Shown: positions 12,651 through 23,969 of the stretch, piece after piece
How the letters are laid out: the number at the start of each line of letters is the position of its first letter
Numbering within the stretch: position 1 is the first letter of the stretch
Source: Acanthamoeba castellanii str. Neff
Lineage: Eukaryota > Discosea > Longamoebia > Acanthamoebidae
Reading direction: 5' to 3'
DNA: 64,000 bases
Assembly: GCF_000313135.1 (NCBI RefSeq)
Contig: NW_004457442.1
Coordinates: forward strand, 1,797,669 to 1,861,668
Position numbers and translations under genes: made by a program
Notes under the pieces: generated by a model
Databases searched by the model: none
The model's input: only the letters and a program-made list of their open reading frames with translations
What the model was told of the DNA's origin: nothing

Positions 12651-15600
12651 TCAGTGAAAATTGCTGAGCCAGGCCATAAACGACACTTGCACGTACATCA
12701 GGGTGTCGGGAACGGCCGCGTTTAGCCACTGGGGGTTGCCGCAGTCGGGACAGTGCCAGGCCTCCCACTTGGTGCTCACACGAACAGAAGAGGAACTGCC
12801 GACACATGCGAGCATGTGGGAAAGAAGAGTATTGTTGTTGATTAGTGCGTGCCGAGAGAACAACAACACACGAGGAGCACGACACACGCGACAAGACACA
12901 CAACACACCCAGTGGCTTTGGAGATGGCCTGCTGAGTCTGGGGTACACCCGGGAGGCTGGCCTGGGGCTTGACCAAACCTGCTCGGCGCGCGCCCTTCCT
13001 GCGACCTTTGCTCCTCCGCTTGGGAACCGGGCGCGGGCGCCATTTTCCAACGATGCGCAGCGCTGCCTTGTCCTCGTTCTGCCAGTGGCTTGATCTACTC
13101 TTGGCATCTGGTGTGTCGTGTGTGTGTGTGTGTGTGTCGTGTGTGTCGTGTGCGTTGTGTTAGTCGTGTGCTGTTAGACACGTCGTAGAGAGAAAGCGCA
13201 AGCGTGAGTGCGTACCGGCATACATCAGAGCCTCAGACCAACTGAAGTCGGTGTTGCATTTCGTGCAATACCTGTTGTACACATGAACGTTGTAAGCGCT
13301 CTCTCGTTGGCGAGTGCTGGTCCTGTCGTGATACGGGAGAGAGAGAGAGAGAGAACGGCTGGCGGCAAGGACTGCGTACATGTGGTCGCAGCCCTTGTTC
13401 TTTTCGATGAGCTCGTGGCAGGAGGGGCAGAACCTGAGGTCCTGCGTGCGCGCCCACTCGTGGAAGGCCACCGCCGCGGACAGCGACTTGGCCGAATGCA
13501 CCCTAGAATCGGCGGGATGACGCCGACAGACGGACACGACGTTAGTCAACGGCAGCGGGCGGGCCAGGGAGAGGCCGTCGTACTGGCTTTCCTTGAGATA
13601 TTCGGCGTAGGTGCTGCATTCGCTGAACGCCTCGTGGTACTCCTCCCCGCACTGACGAATGCACCATCGCACACTCGTGAGCAGCAGTTGATTCGACCAG
13701 GGCGACAAAAGGTTGGCGAGTGTACCTCGAAGCAGAAGGTGTAGCCGCACGCCCCGTTGGAGCACACCGCCAACTGACACACACACACACACAGGGAAAG
13801 AGAGAGAGAGAGAGAGAGCGGTTGAATTGAATCGATTAGCGACAGCGTCGCAGGATTGGCCTGGGCACGACAAGTCCACCGGGGCGGGCGGGCGGGCGGG
13901 CGGAGGGGAATGCACCTTGTCGTCGCGCGCCGAGCGGAAGATGGCGTTGCCACAGCCGGGCTTGGGACACCACCTGAAAACACAGCCACATGGCGTGAGC
14001 GTGTGTTTTTTCTCTCGAAAGGTGGTGAGGCACGCCGGGCAAAGTGTGGGGCTCCACGCACTTCATGTCCTTGCTTCCGTCGATGGCGCGCGACAGGAGG
14101 ATCTCCTCGAACTTCTCGAACAGGATGCCGGTCGCGCAATGCCTGCGGGGGGTCGCCACAGCCCCGGAAAAGGGGGGAGAAGTGGTGAGGGGAGGCGTGC
14201 CAAAGAGCACGCGCGCGTTGTGTCGTGTACCTGATCTCATTGTACGTCAGGATGTTCGCGCAGCCGCTGGCAGGACACCGAATTCCTATTGGTCATTCAA
14301 AACATTCACACCACACGCAACGCACATGCCGCACGACACAACACGACACAAAGTGTGCGGGTAAAGTTAAAGGAGATCAAAACTTGAGCCATATAAATAT
14401 ATATGAACGTGTTCGAGCGGTGGCGGATAGGGTACCCATGTCGGTCGCATTGGAGGTGGTGGTGATGACGCCTTCCTTGGCCACCTGGACGGCGTCCTTC
14501 TTGACCAAGCCTCCCTCCTTGATGGTCACCTCGAGGTGCATCTTGATGCAGTCCATGCAGAAGCGGTGGAAACACGCCTCGATCTGCGGAGAGACCACTC
14601 GCGGTGGGCGTTAACTTCTCCAAGCTGTGGGTGGTGGCGGCGCGTGGTGAGCGCGTGGTGACCGTACGAAATACATCTGCGGGAGGGGCTTGTCGTCGTA
14701 GCAGATGGGGCACTCGTACAGGCCGTTCTCCTCCTCCTCTTTCTTTGCCGCATGCTCCTTGGCAATCTGAGCCTGGAGTTGCATGGCCAGCCGATAATCC
14801 TCATCTGTGTTGTGTGTGTTGTGTGTTGTGTGTGTCGTGTGTTGTGTCGTGTGTGTCGTATGGTATGAATGGTGTGAACTTACAGAGTGTAAAAAAGGGG
14901 AGGGTTGCGTACATTCCTGGTAGTCATACCACAGATCGTCATCTTCCTCGTCGGTCCACTCTTCTTCATCGTCTTCGTCTCCGTCATCGCTGCCGTAGCC
15001 CTCCTCCTCTTCCTCCTCGCCGGGCAGCACCGGCGCCCTCACCTTTCTCAGGAACAGCGGCAGCGGCTCCGGCTCCGCGGCCTCAAGCGGCGTTGCGGGC
15101 GTCTCCACCACCGCAGCCGCGGGCGGTGCCGCCGACGAGCCGATGAACGACACGGACTTCGGGCCGGCGCCGCCCGCAGCCGCACCACCATCGCCAGACG
15201 TCGGTGGGTCGGCCGCGCAGATCTCGCACTTGGGCCGCTGGGCCTCGTTCAAGAACGTGCACACGGGACACGTCCAGCTGCCCAGGCCCAACACGCACAA
15301 TCACAATCCGTGTGGGTCAGACAGCGGTCGACATGTGGCGCGCAAGAGGGACACACGCACGGGAACTGCGGGGCGGGTGGCGCGGCGGGCGCCGAGCTTC
15401 GGGGCTGGCCGAAGTCTTCGCCCTGGGAGACGTAGAGCACGTCGTTGGGCATGATCTCGTCCACGTCCTCCACCTATAGATGGCGAGCCACGTCAGCTCC
15501 CCGAGACACTCCACCACTTGGGCACCAAACAGGGTTGCCGAGGTACCTCGGCGCCGTTGGCGGTGAAGAGTCGCTTGGCGGCATCGGCGGCGAAGCCCAG

Positions 15601-15814
15601 CTTGGCTCCGGCCAACGCCAAAACAGCGCCCCACGCTGTCCCCGCCTACGTGCGAGCCCCCCCCCTCAGCACGGTCATCGCCTGCCGCCTCCGGACCGGC
15701 CAGAAAAAGACCGGGGGGGGGGCAAAAACGCACGGGGACGATGAGGCACTTGCCGCCAGTGGAGCGCAGTCCGGGGTCGTTGGCGAACACGTTCACCCTC
15801 AGCTTAGAAGCCAT
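12651..15814 (-). CDS. RBR E3 ubiquitin ligase with doublecortin-like N-terminus and RanBP2 zinc finger
   Basis: ATG at 15814 starts MASKLRVNVFANDPGLRS. Residues up to about 85 end LFTANGAEVEDVDEIM then NDVLYVSQGEDF, the pattern of a doublecortin/ubiquitin-like fold. WTCPVCTFLN...KCEIC is a RanBP2-type zinc finger. After an acidic stretch (EEWTDEEDDDLWYDYQE) comes the RBR: RING1 (CPICYDD, CFHRFCMDC, with a spacer of about 35 residues before RCPASGC), the IBR (WCPKPGCGNAIF, CSNGACGYTFCFEC), and RING2 (RFCPSCHELIEKNKGC, YCTKCNTDFSW). The catalytic-type Cys in KGCDHM is present. The tail is very basic (about 12910-13085) and finishes WHCPDCGNPQWLNAA...WLSNFH. The family forms a thioester with ubiquitin before transfer. 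About ten exons; the acceptors used in the C-terminal exons were chosen by frame continuity. Confidence 0.85.
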
Positions 15815-16470
15815 GCCGGGGCAAGGTAACAACGATACAGTACTGGTTTTTGTTTTGGTGTCTTCCCTTCATGAAAGGTGCAAGTGCCAATTCTCTGATG
15901 CAATTCCGAAACAATTCTGAAAACGCGAAACGCTTCGTTCTTTGGCCGCTCTTGGGCTGTCGTACGGACAGCAAACGACAGGAGGTGAAGATTCTGCGGA
16001 AGGCGGTGAAGTGGGAGGCTGTGCGACGAGGACAAGGTCACATTCTCATCATAACGGCAACCAACCCCCGCACTCGGCGCAACTGCTCGGTCGAGTTCCA
16101 GCTGAGATCTGTGGAAGGTCGACATTCCCCTTGACTCCGGACATGCAGGTGTTTGACAGGCTGCGCCTTCACGTCCTGGCTGCGCATTCGTCAGAAGGCC
16201 TTCTTTCTGCGTCACGCTAAATCGCTGCCTCCTCTGCGTCACCTTCAACATCAGACCCACAAACCACCACTCAAGTCGGTTCATTCATTCACTCCATTCA
16301 TTCATTCTTGCACCTCACCTGATCCAGCTTCCTCAACAACTCACTTCATTCCACCTTCATTCAACGGCACCCACGCAAAAGAAGAAGAAGACATAGAGTA
16401 TCAGGACACCCTGGACAGCAACTGCGTACAGACAGCACAACACAAACACAACAACAAGAAGAAGAACAGT
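15815..16470. other. Intergenic region between divergent genes (656 bp)
   Basis: Lies between the RBR gene (minus) and the orphan gene (plus). The right half is an A/C-rich leader with CATTC repeats (16276-16310), probably 5' UTR of the plus-strand gene. No other gene seen. Confidence 0.6.
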
Positions 16471-17022
16471 ATGGACGGACGTGGCAGGCCCGTGAAGAGG
16501 GAGGAGGAGCTGGACAACCCGAGGCGTGATGCGCAGGGCAACCTGGTACGCGAAGATGAGCTCGGCGCCTCCCCGCAGAACGATTTCGAGGGCGTGCGAG
16601 AGGCCCAAGGGTCGAGGCGGCCGAGCACGACGATGGGCACCGACAGCGCACTCCCCTTCGAGCAGATGGCGAGGCTCGACGGCAGACAGGAGCAGGATGA
16701 GATGCTACAGCGACGGCGCAACGGCCAGCGACGCGGCTCCAGGACGAATCTCGAGGAAGTAATCGAAACGAGCGCGGCGATTCCTGCCTCTTCCTTCCTC
16801 TACGCGCTTCAGCAGCAGCGCCAACAGCAGATGCAGCAGCAGATGACGGCAGGCGGACTCAAGACGTTCCCGAGCTTGGGGCCAACCTCTCCCGAATCTG
16901 CAGTCGATTGGAACCAGCTTCCATCCAGCTTTGTGGCGGGCGATGCCGACGCGCCTCCTGCCGAACCCGAACGTCCCATCGCCTCTCGCGGACGCCGGCC
17001 CTCCATCGGCCAGCTTTTCTAG
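16471..17022 (+). CDS. Unrecognised 183-residue hydrophilic protein
   Basis: This is a single exon. ATG at 16471 follows an A/C-rich leader. The frame is also open upstream to 16153, but that part is Ser/Pro/His-rich with CATTC repeats and reads as 5' UTR. The N-terminus is charged (GRPVKREEELDNP), the middle has a Gln-rich run (ALQQQRQQQMQQQM) consistent with a helix or coiled coil, and the C-terminus ends RGRRPSIGQLF. There is no signal peptide, membrane segment or known domain. RRxS sites (GQRRGS, RGRRPS) resemble basophilic kinase sites, which is inference. The coding status is supported by length, codon use and lack of a competing frame, not by homology. Confidence 0.55.
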   Translation: MDGRGRPVKREEELDNPRRDAQGNLVREDELGASPQNDFEGVREAQGSRRPSTTMGTDSALPFEQMARLDGRQEQDEMLQRRRNGQRRGSRTNLEEVIETSAAIPASSFLYALQQQRQQQMQQQMTAGGLKTFPSLGPTSPESAVDWNQLPSSFVAGDADAPPAEPERPIASRGRRPSIGQLF

Positions 17023-17119
17023 AACCCACCACACTCATCTTCTGCCGTTACAAAAACAAAAAGAATGAATAGAAATTCATTTGTAAATAATTATTTCTTG
17101 CACATTAATCTGGCACAAG

Positions 17120-19116
17120 ATGAAGGCGACACTGAGGGTGGCAACTAGCAATGTTAGGAGCGCTGGCAGCACCAGAGTTTGCTCTGCAGCCAGCTCGTTC
17201 CGTTCGCAGAGAAGATGCTATTCCGAATCCGCTGAGGTAGCGCCGCCTCATGCATGATCGAACTGGCCTGCATCTTATGGAGCAATATTGCAAGATTACA
17301 ATTAATGCAAATTGCCTCCTGCAGACCGAGGTGTTGGTACAGCCGCTGGGCAAGGGACAGGAGGTGGTCCTCAACCGGCCCAAAGCGCTCAACGCCCTCA
17401 ACCTGAACATGGTCCACCTCCTCAGGCCGCACTACACGGTACCTCTCGGCTCTTTCCCACGCCACCAAGACCACCAACTTGCGTCGTACGACGGCACGTG
17501 TGCTTACGTGTTGAATGAATGCGCAGCACTGGGAAAAGGACCCGCACACGGCCTTTGTGCTGATGAAGGGCGCTGGCGGCAAGGCCTTCTGCGCTGGCGG
17601 AGACATCAGAGGTATGGCGCCTGTGGCCAAGTGGCGGCTCCCCATACTTGTAGTCATTGGGTTGTGTGTGTGTCGTGTGTCGTGCAGCGATCTACGACGA
17701 AGGAATTGCGGCACGGCAGGCGGGCAAAAATGCTGGTGGCGACCCCGCGAGCCTGGGCTATCGCTTCTTCCACGACGAGTACGTGCTCGACTATCAAATC
17801 GCGACGCACCCCAAGCCCCAGGTCGCCTTCCTCAACGGCATCACCAGTACGCCATGCCCATCTTTATGATTGTGGTTGTGCGCATCTACTGGCCGGTATG
17901 CTAACATTTCACCACAGTGGGTGGCGGCGTCGGTTTGTCGATGCACAACAAGTATAAGGTGGCGACGGAGCACACCGTGTTTGCCATGCCCGAGACGGCC
18001 ATCGGTTTCTTTTGCGACGTCGGCGGCTCTCACTTCCTTCCTAGGCTCAGCCCCGTAGCGTCTCCCCTCAGTCGTTTATGTAGTTTGTAGTGCGCGCGGC
18101 TGACCTTGCTTTGGGCCTGTGCGAGTAGGGATTCGAAGTGGGCATGTACCTTGCGCTGACCGGAGCCAGGCTCAAGGGCTACGATCTCGTGTACGTCTTC
18201 GCCACTACCTCCAAACTTGCCGAGCGGCAGGGTGTGGTGCCTGATTACCCTCATGTGGTACCGATCGCAGACGTGCCGGTGTTGCGACGCATTACGTGCC
18301 GTCATCAAAGACCCAAGTTCTGGAGGAGAAGCTCAAGAATGCCGAAAATGAAGACCACGTCCGCCACACCCTCGCCGAGCTGAACGAGCACGACACAGCC
18401 AATGGTGCCTTTCTATTTCGGCTCCTTGCTCCCCAATCTGACCTCACGCCATCTTAACATACCACATTAGATGCCAACAGCGAACTTATCAAGCATGCCG
18501 ACGCCATCCACAAGTGCTTCGGCAAGGTACACGGCACAAGTCTATTGGTCTACATCACACATGCTGACGGAGGCTGCCTGACAGGCTTCGGTGGAAGATA
18601 TCATCGTAGCGCTGGAGAGGGAGGGCAGCGAGTGGGCCACCCACACGCGCAATGCTCTCAGCAAGCTTTCACCAACTGCACTCAAGGTGGTGTTCCGCCA
18701 GCTGCACCATGGCAAGCAGCTGCCGCTGAACAAGTGCTTCGAGATGGAGTTCCGCATGGCCCAGCGCTTCATGGTATTGCACTCCTCCATGTCTTACACT
18801 CCAGTCAGTCGATCGACATGCGCGATAGCTGAGAATTCCTCGTGTGCAGGCCGGACATGACTTCTTTGAGGGCGTCAGGTCTGTGCTCGTGGACAAGGAC
18901 AGGTATCCCCCAATCCCTTCTCCTATGCTGCGCCCGGTACTGTCTGTGTGCGCGAAGTGTGTCGGTCTCACCTGTTACGCGCAACGAAGGAACCCCCAAT
19001 GGAAGCCGGCTCGCCTGGAGCAGATCGCCGATTCGGAGGTGGACTCCTACTTTGAGCCGCTCGCCGATCCCTCTCTGGAGCTGCACCTGCACCCCATCGA
19101 GCACCACCTGCAATGA
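17120..19116 (+). CDS. HIBCH: 3-hydroxyisobutyryl-CoA hydrolase, mitochondrial
   Basis: ATG at 17120 gives an Arg/Ser-rich, acid-free leader ([19 protein letters not shown]...) typical of mitochondrial import. The crotonase-fold core follows over several exons: [49 protein letters not shown] and the family signature [14 protein letters not shown]. The Glu-Thr and Asp of the HIBCH active-site region are present; the usual Pro in FPDVGG reads Cys. The C-terminal helical part ([10 protein letters not shown], ...[34 protein letters not shown]) is specific to HIBCH rather than plain enoyl-CoA hydratases. The enzyme releases 3-hydroxyisobutyrate from its CoA ester in valine breakdown. The end at 19116 follows [10 protein letters not shown]. 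Small exons near 18060-18540 are the least certain part. Confidence 0.88.
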
Positions 19117-19421
19117 ACGCCCGAGAGGCCTTCCCTGGCCGCGCCATCGGTGGGGCGTTAACAAATACAAGACTCCGGCTGTACGCCCAGCCGCTACATT
19201 CGCTCAGCACCAACGCGTTCGCCCTCTTCTCCGTGACTGTATCGAGATCTTCTTCACAGACGAGCGAGGTCACCCCCGTGTGAGTTCTACCGTCTGCGTT
19301 GCACGCCATGACCAGAATGTTGTTATTTAATTTTTATTTTTATATTTTAATGACGTGGCAGGTTCGGAGCTAAATCGGCAGGCGAGAACCAGAATCAGTC
19401 AGGTTAGCGAAGGTGGAAAAA
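19117..19421. other. Intergenic region (305 bp)
   Basis: Between HIBCH and the glycosyltransferase-like gene. Contains an AT-rich patch near 19320-19350 that may hold the polyadenylation region. No gene seen. Confidence 0.5.
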
Positions 19422-21419
19422 ATGCTCGTGAGCTCCACGCAGCGAGAGTGGCGGCTGCTTGCCGCTGCCGGCTTGGTCTCCATCTTCCTGCTATACTATC
19501 TCTACCTCGATTCGGTCCCACTCCCAAGTCAAACCTCGCGCGACTACCGCGTCGGTACGTCACATCGATCTCTTTTTTTTTCTTTTTTCGTGAAGATGAA
19601 GATGAGGTGAAGGTCGTAGGGTACCTAACAGGCCTGCGATCTTTGTCTTGGCAGTCCCAGACCAGCCGGCGACCTCCTCAGCGACGGATGGGGCCAAGGT
19701 GGGGCGGCGCGTTTGGGACCCCGACCAGCGGGTGGCCTGGCTGGTGCCCTTCCTGTCGGCGCCGGCCATGCCCTTCTACGCCGGCCTGTGCCTACGCACC
19801 TTCGCCGCCTCGTCGCCCTTCGTCCACGTCTTCATCTTCTATGAAAACGCCACCATGATTCTCCCCGAGTACGCACAAACCAAACGTGACGCAAACTGAT
19901 TTGAATATTTATTTATTTTATTATTCATATCACCAAAAGAGTGCAGGCGGACAACATCCACTACGTGAGCCTCAAAGAGGGCGAGGTGGTAGATCGATTG
20001 ATAAAGGTCCTCCAGGAGGTACGCTCTAACCCTCCTGTGTGCTCTTGCAGATGAATTGGTAAATAAATAAATAAATAGGGCCTCGGGGAGAGCGCAGTGG
20101 ACGCGGAGGGTGTGCGGCGCCATTTACGCGCCGAGCCGCGCAAGATTGGCGGCTACAAGCCTCTGCTCAGAGCCGCGTTTCACGACCTCATCGGTATATC
20201 ACCTTACCTTGCCTTTCCTCGATTTGCCCAACGACCAACGGCACGCCACCAACTGCTTATCATTATAACTCCGAAGAGACGTGGAACTTCTCGCACTGGG
20301 CGTGGGGCGACATCGACGTGTTGGCCGGCGACATCGTGGGGCTGGTGAGCGCCCGGGACCTGCGTGAGTTCGACGCCCTCTCCTTCAACACCGGCCCTCT
20401 CTATTTGCAGGGACAGATCACCATCCTCGCCAATCGGCCGGAGATCAACAGCGCATGGCGGGTACACCCATCTCCATTCCCAACCCCCTCACGCCTTGTT
20501 GGAATCTTGGCCATTGACACGAGCAACCGCCTGCTTGGCTGTGGTGTGTGTGCGCACCAGCACGTGGCGTCGGCGAGATCGCTGGCTGGGGAACACCCGC
20601 TGTTCGCGTGGGAGGAGACCCAGTTCTCCACGTGGGCGCTTTATTCCAGCAGCCTGCGCATCAAACTGATGCCCCTGCAGTATGCGGGGCAGCAAGGAAG
20701 GCAGTGGAAAGCGGGCGACGGCCACGCGTTGATCTGGGATAACGGTCGGCTGCTCCTGCACTCGGCTTCGGTACGCCACAGTGCAACCGACCTTCAATAT
20801 CTCATTGTTTTGTCGTGTGCGCTATGCTGCGATCTTATGGTACCAAACGCCCGTGCAGATCGAAACGAAGCCTGTGCCTTCGGGGCGGATTGACGAGCCG
20901 CTGGTACCGCGAGGCACCTGGGACGCACCGCAGAAGCCAGGCTCGTGGGTTGTGGAAAAATTAGGTATTATCGAACGCGTGCTGATTGTTAATTGTTCAT
21001 CAAATTCATTTATGTTTCTTCGTTCATCTTATTTTTCACATTCATGCACACAACACTGCCCGGTGGTTTTGCTGACACTCGGCATCAGGTTCGTTGGCGA
21101 AGACTGCGTGGTACGGGTCGCGCCAAGAAGCCCGCGGCTACGATCTGCGGACACGGGAATTCATCATGTTCCACTTCAACTACGAACACGAAGACAAGGT
21201 ACTTGAGGGGTGCACCTGTGCAATGGAGGAATCGATCGAGCACTCACTCCTGTACATGGTGGGCACCAACAGGTCGAGCACGCGCTGGAGAAGAAGAGCA
21301 GCGAGGAGATGCGCGCCCTGTTGAAAGCGTCGAGGCTGGTATGGAACTACTCTCCCTTCGACTTCAACCCTGCGCCACCATGTGGTGCCCCAGGCGGTGG
21401 GCACTGCCCACAACAATAA
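19422..21419 (+). CDS. Type II membrane glycosyltransferase-like protein
   Basis: ATG at 19422 starts MLVSSTQREWRLLAAAG, and residues about 11-29 form one membrane anchor (ending IFLLYYLYL). A Ser/Thr/Pro stem follows, then a lumenal domain over about ten exons. Key stretches are VAWLVPFLSAPAMPFYAG, SPFVHVFIFYENATM, IGGYKPLLRAAFHDLI, HWAWGDIDVLAGDIVGLV, SFNTGPLYLQGQITILAN and WEETQFSTWALYSS. The order 'talk about distance/face, GGYKPxxR, WGDIDVL, then a Glu-Glu/Thr-Gln loop' resembles small GT-A-like transferases of the DUF6625 type, where the D-x-D sits in WGDIDVL. Assignment is by remembered pattern and is tentative. A Golgi location is inferred from the topology. Stop at 21419. Confidence 0.6.
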
Positions 21420-21556
21420 ATGCAGAAAAATTGAAATAAATTTAATGATTCCTTCTTTTTTCGGTTTTGAATTGTTTATTTCACCGCAGTGATTAAAAAA
21501 AAACTATTTGTCCTGGTCGTACAGCGCCAAAAGGGCATCTCGTGCAGGGTTCATCT

Positions 21557-23891
21557 ATGGAAGCTGGCTTGTGTGCGGGGGAGGTGAGTGCGGGGCTGTC
21601 CGACAGTATCCTCCCGAGCGAATGTTGGGTCCACATCTTCAGCTTTCTTCGCGGTTCCGAACTCGCAAGGTACTTCTCCTCCCCCCCCCCCTCTCCCTCC
21701 TTGCTTCTCAAAGAACGAAAGCGAACCTAACAAATCATTTTATTTTAAAATAAACGATACTATATTACTATTATTTACTATTATTTATTATTAAATTGAT
21801 GAACAACAGGGTGGCGGAGGTGTGCAAGGAGTGGCACCTGCTGTCGGCGCTGCCCTCCCTGTGGCGCGACCTGTGCGTGCGCTCTCTCTATCCATTCCTC
21901 TCGCCCGACCCGGCCGTCTATCGCTCCCTTCACCCACCCGGCCCGGTGTCCACCACCGCCACCACCTCATCGAACTCCACTACCGCCACCGCCACCGCCA
22001 CCACCACGTCGTCTTCATCGTCGTCATCGTCGTCATCATCGTCTTCATCTCCACCGTCGGCGGCGGAGACGGAGCAGCGGCATCACGTGGAGGTTTTTCA
22101 GGAGCTGCTGGGCCAGCTGTCGTTGAAGGAGAGGCGCAGTATTCTGCCGGAGGAGGCGTGGGACTACGACGGGTCGGTCGAGTCTCTGCGGCGCCTGCTG
22201 ACGTCGACGCCGCCCTTCAATGAATTCACGATGGCAGCCGACCGCGCGGAGCACACACCCTGGAAGACACTCTACATTCAGCGGTACCCCGCACACACGC
22301 ACACACGCACGCGCGCGCGCACACACACACGCACGCACACAGGGAGGAGTTAACGAAGTGTGTGGGGGTGGGATGGTCCAGGACAACCGGTGCAGGCAAG
22401 CGAGCCGTCGACCAGCTGTACAGGTGGCTCTTCCACGTGCTCCACTACCACATCGAGCTCAGAGGCCGATCGGACGAGGATGAGAGCGGCACTGCAGTGG
22501 CCACCGCCACCGGCGCTACTGTCGGAACCGATCTCGGAGGCCAGGACGGCAATAACGACGATGACGACAACGACCATGATGGTGCCGCTGGCCATGACCT
22601 GCGGCTCGGCGATCAGGAGGAGGAACCAGAGACAACCGACGCGCCACAGCTGTCGATGGTGGGCGAAGAGGAGCACCAGGCGGGGTCCGAGTCCTCGAAC
22701 GAGACGTCGCCCGGCGGTGGTGAAGCTGTCCAGGGCGCTGAGGAAGAGGAGGGAGGAGGAGGAGAAGAGGTGCAAGAAGGGGGAGAGGAGGATGAAGTGG
22801 ACATGCAGACTTGGCGAGCTACCGACCTTCTTGGCCACGTTCCCCCAGGTACGTACCTAATCAACCAACAGTGACACAAGCAACACGCAGCACGCAGCAC
22901 GCTCAGATGGCCTTGTTTGTGTCGTGAGCAGAAACAAGTCTGCTGGACATGATCACGGTGAAGCTGCCTCGCAACGACCTCACCGCGTACCCCCGGGCCC
23001 TCATGCACTGCCGCGTGGTCAGCCTCTCGCTCTCGATCAATCGGCTGACTTCGTTCCCGCTGTTCGAGCTGCCCATGACAGCCACGTCGCTCCGCATGTG
23101 CCACAACCTGCTCACCCGAACGAGCTTTCCCGCGGTGGAGCTCGGCGTCGTCGGCCGGTTCTTGGAGCAGGTGGACCCGCTCGACGACGAGCTCCAGCGG
23201 GAGACGCACAATGAAGCCCTGGTCCGGGCCAGGTCCCTGCCACGCAACACTTTCCCGATCGGAGGTAAAAACTCTTTTCTCGCCTGGGCGTGTGGCCTCC
23301 ACCAGTTTTCCGTGTAAACACCGCCAATGACGTGTGCGGTGTTGTGCGTGTGCGGCGGGCGTGTGCACACAGGCCAGCGGAGAGCGTATCCGCATCTGCT
23401 GGACTCGCTTCATCTCAAGGACAACCAAATCGAGGACTGCCTTCCTCCCGCGCTGCTCCTTGTGCGTCGTTCCCTCTCCTCCACACGATCTTCTGTGCCC
23501 AGAAACTGACTTGTGTGTGCGCGTGTCGCGTGCGTCGTATGTGTGTCGCGTGTGTCGCGTGTGTTGCGTCGCATTAGTTTTTCCATCTCACACTGTTGGA
23601 TCTAGCCCAGAATCGGCTCACCTCTTTCCCGCTGATCTCGGATGACGATGCCGCCGGCGCTGCGCCGCCATCAGATGGCGAGGAACAGTCCAACGAGCCC
23701 ACATCGGGGGAGGAGGAGGTGCCGGACCACGTGAAGGGGCTCACCACGACTGTCGACCCCGAGGACAACGAGCTTGCTGCTCTGGGCCTGAACAGGCCCA
23801 CTCGAAGGCTCTACCGCCATTGGACACGCACAATGACGTACGGTGCCTCTCCTTTTATGTAATACATGTGTCATGTGTGTCATTGGTCGTA

Positions 23892-23969
<78 letters not shown>

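Noticed and set aside
16153..16470. Extension of the orphan gene upstream of ATG 16471
   Set aside because: Made of CATTC and A/C-rich leader sequence with compositional bias unlike the downstream part; more likely UTR.
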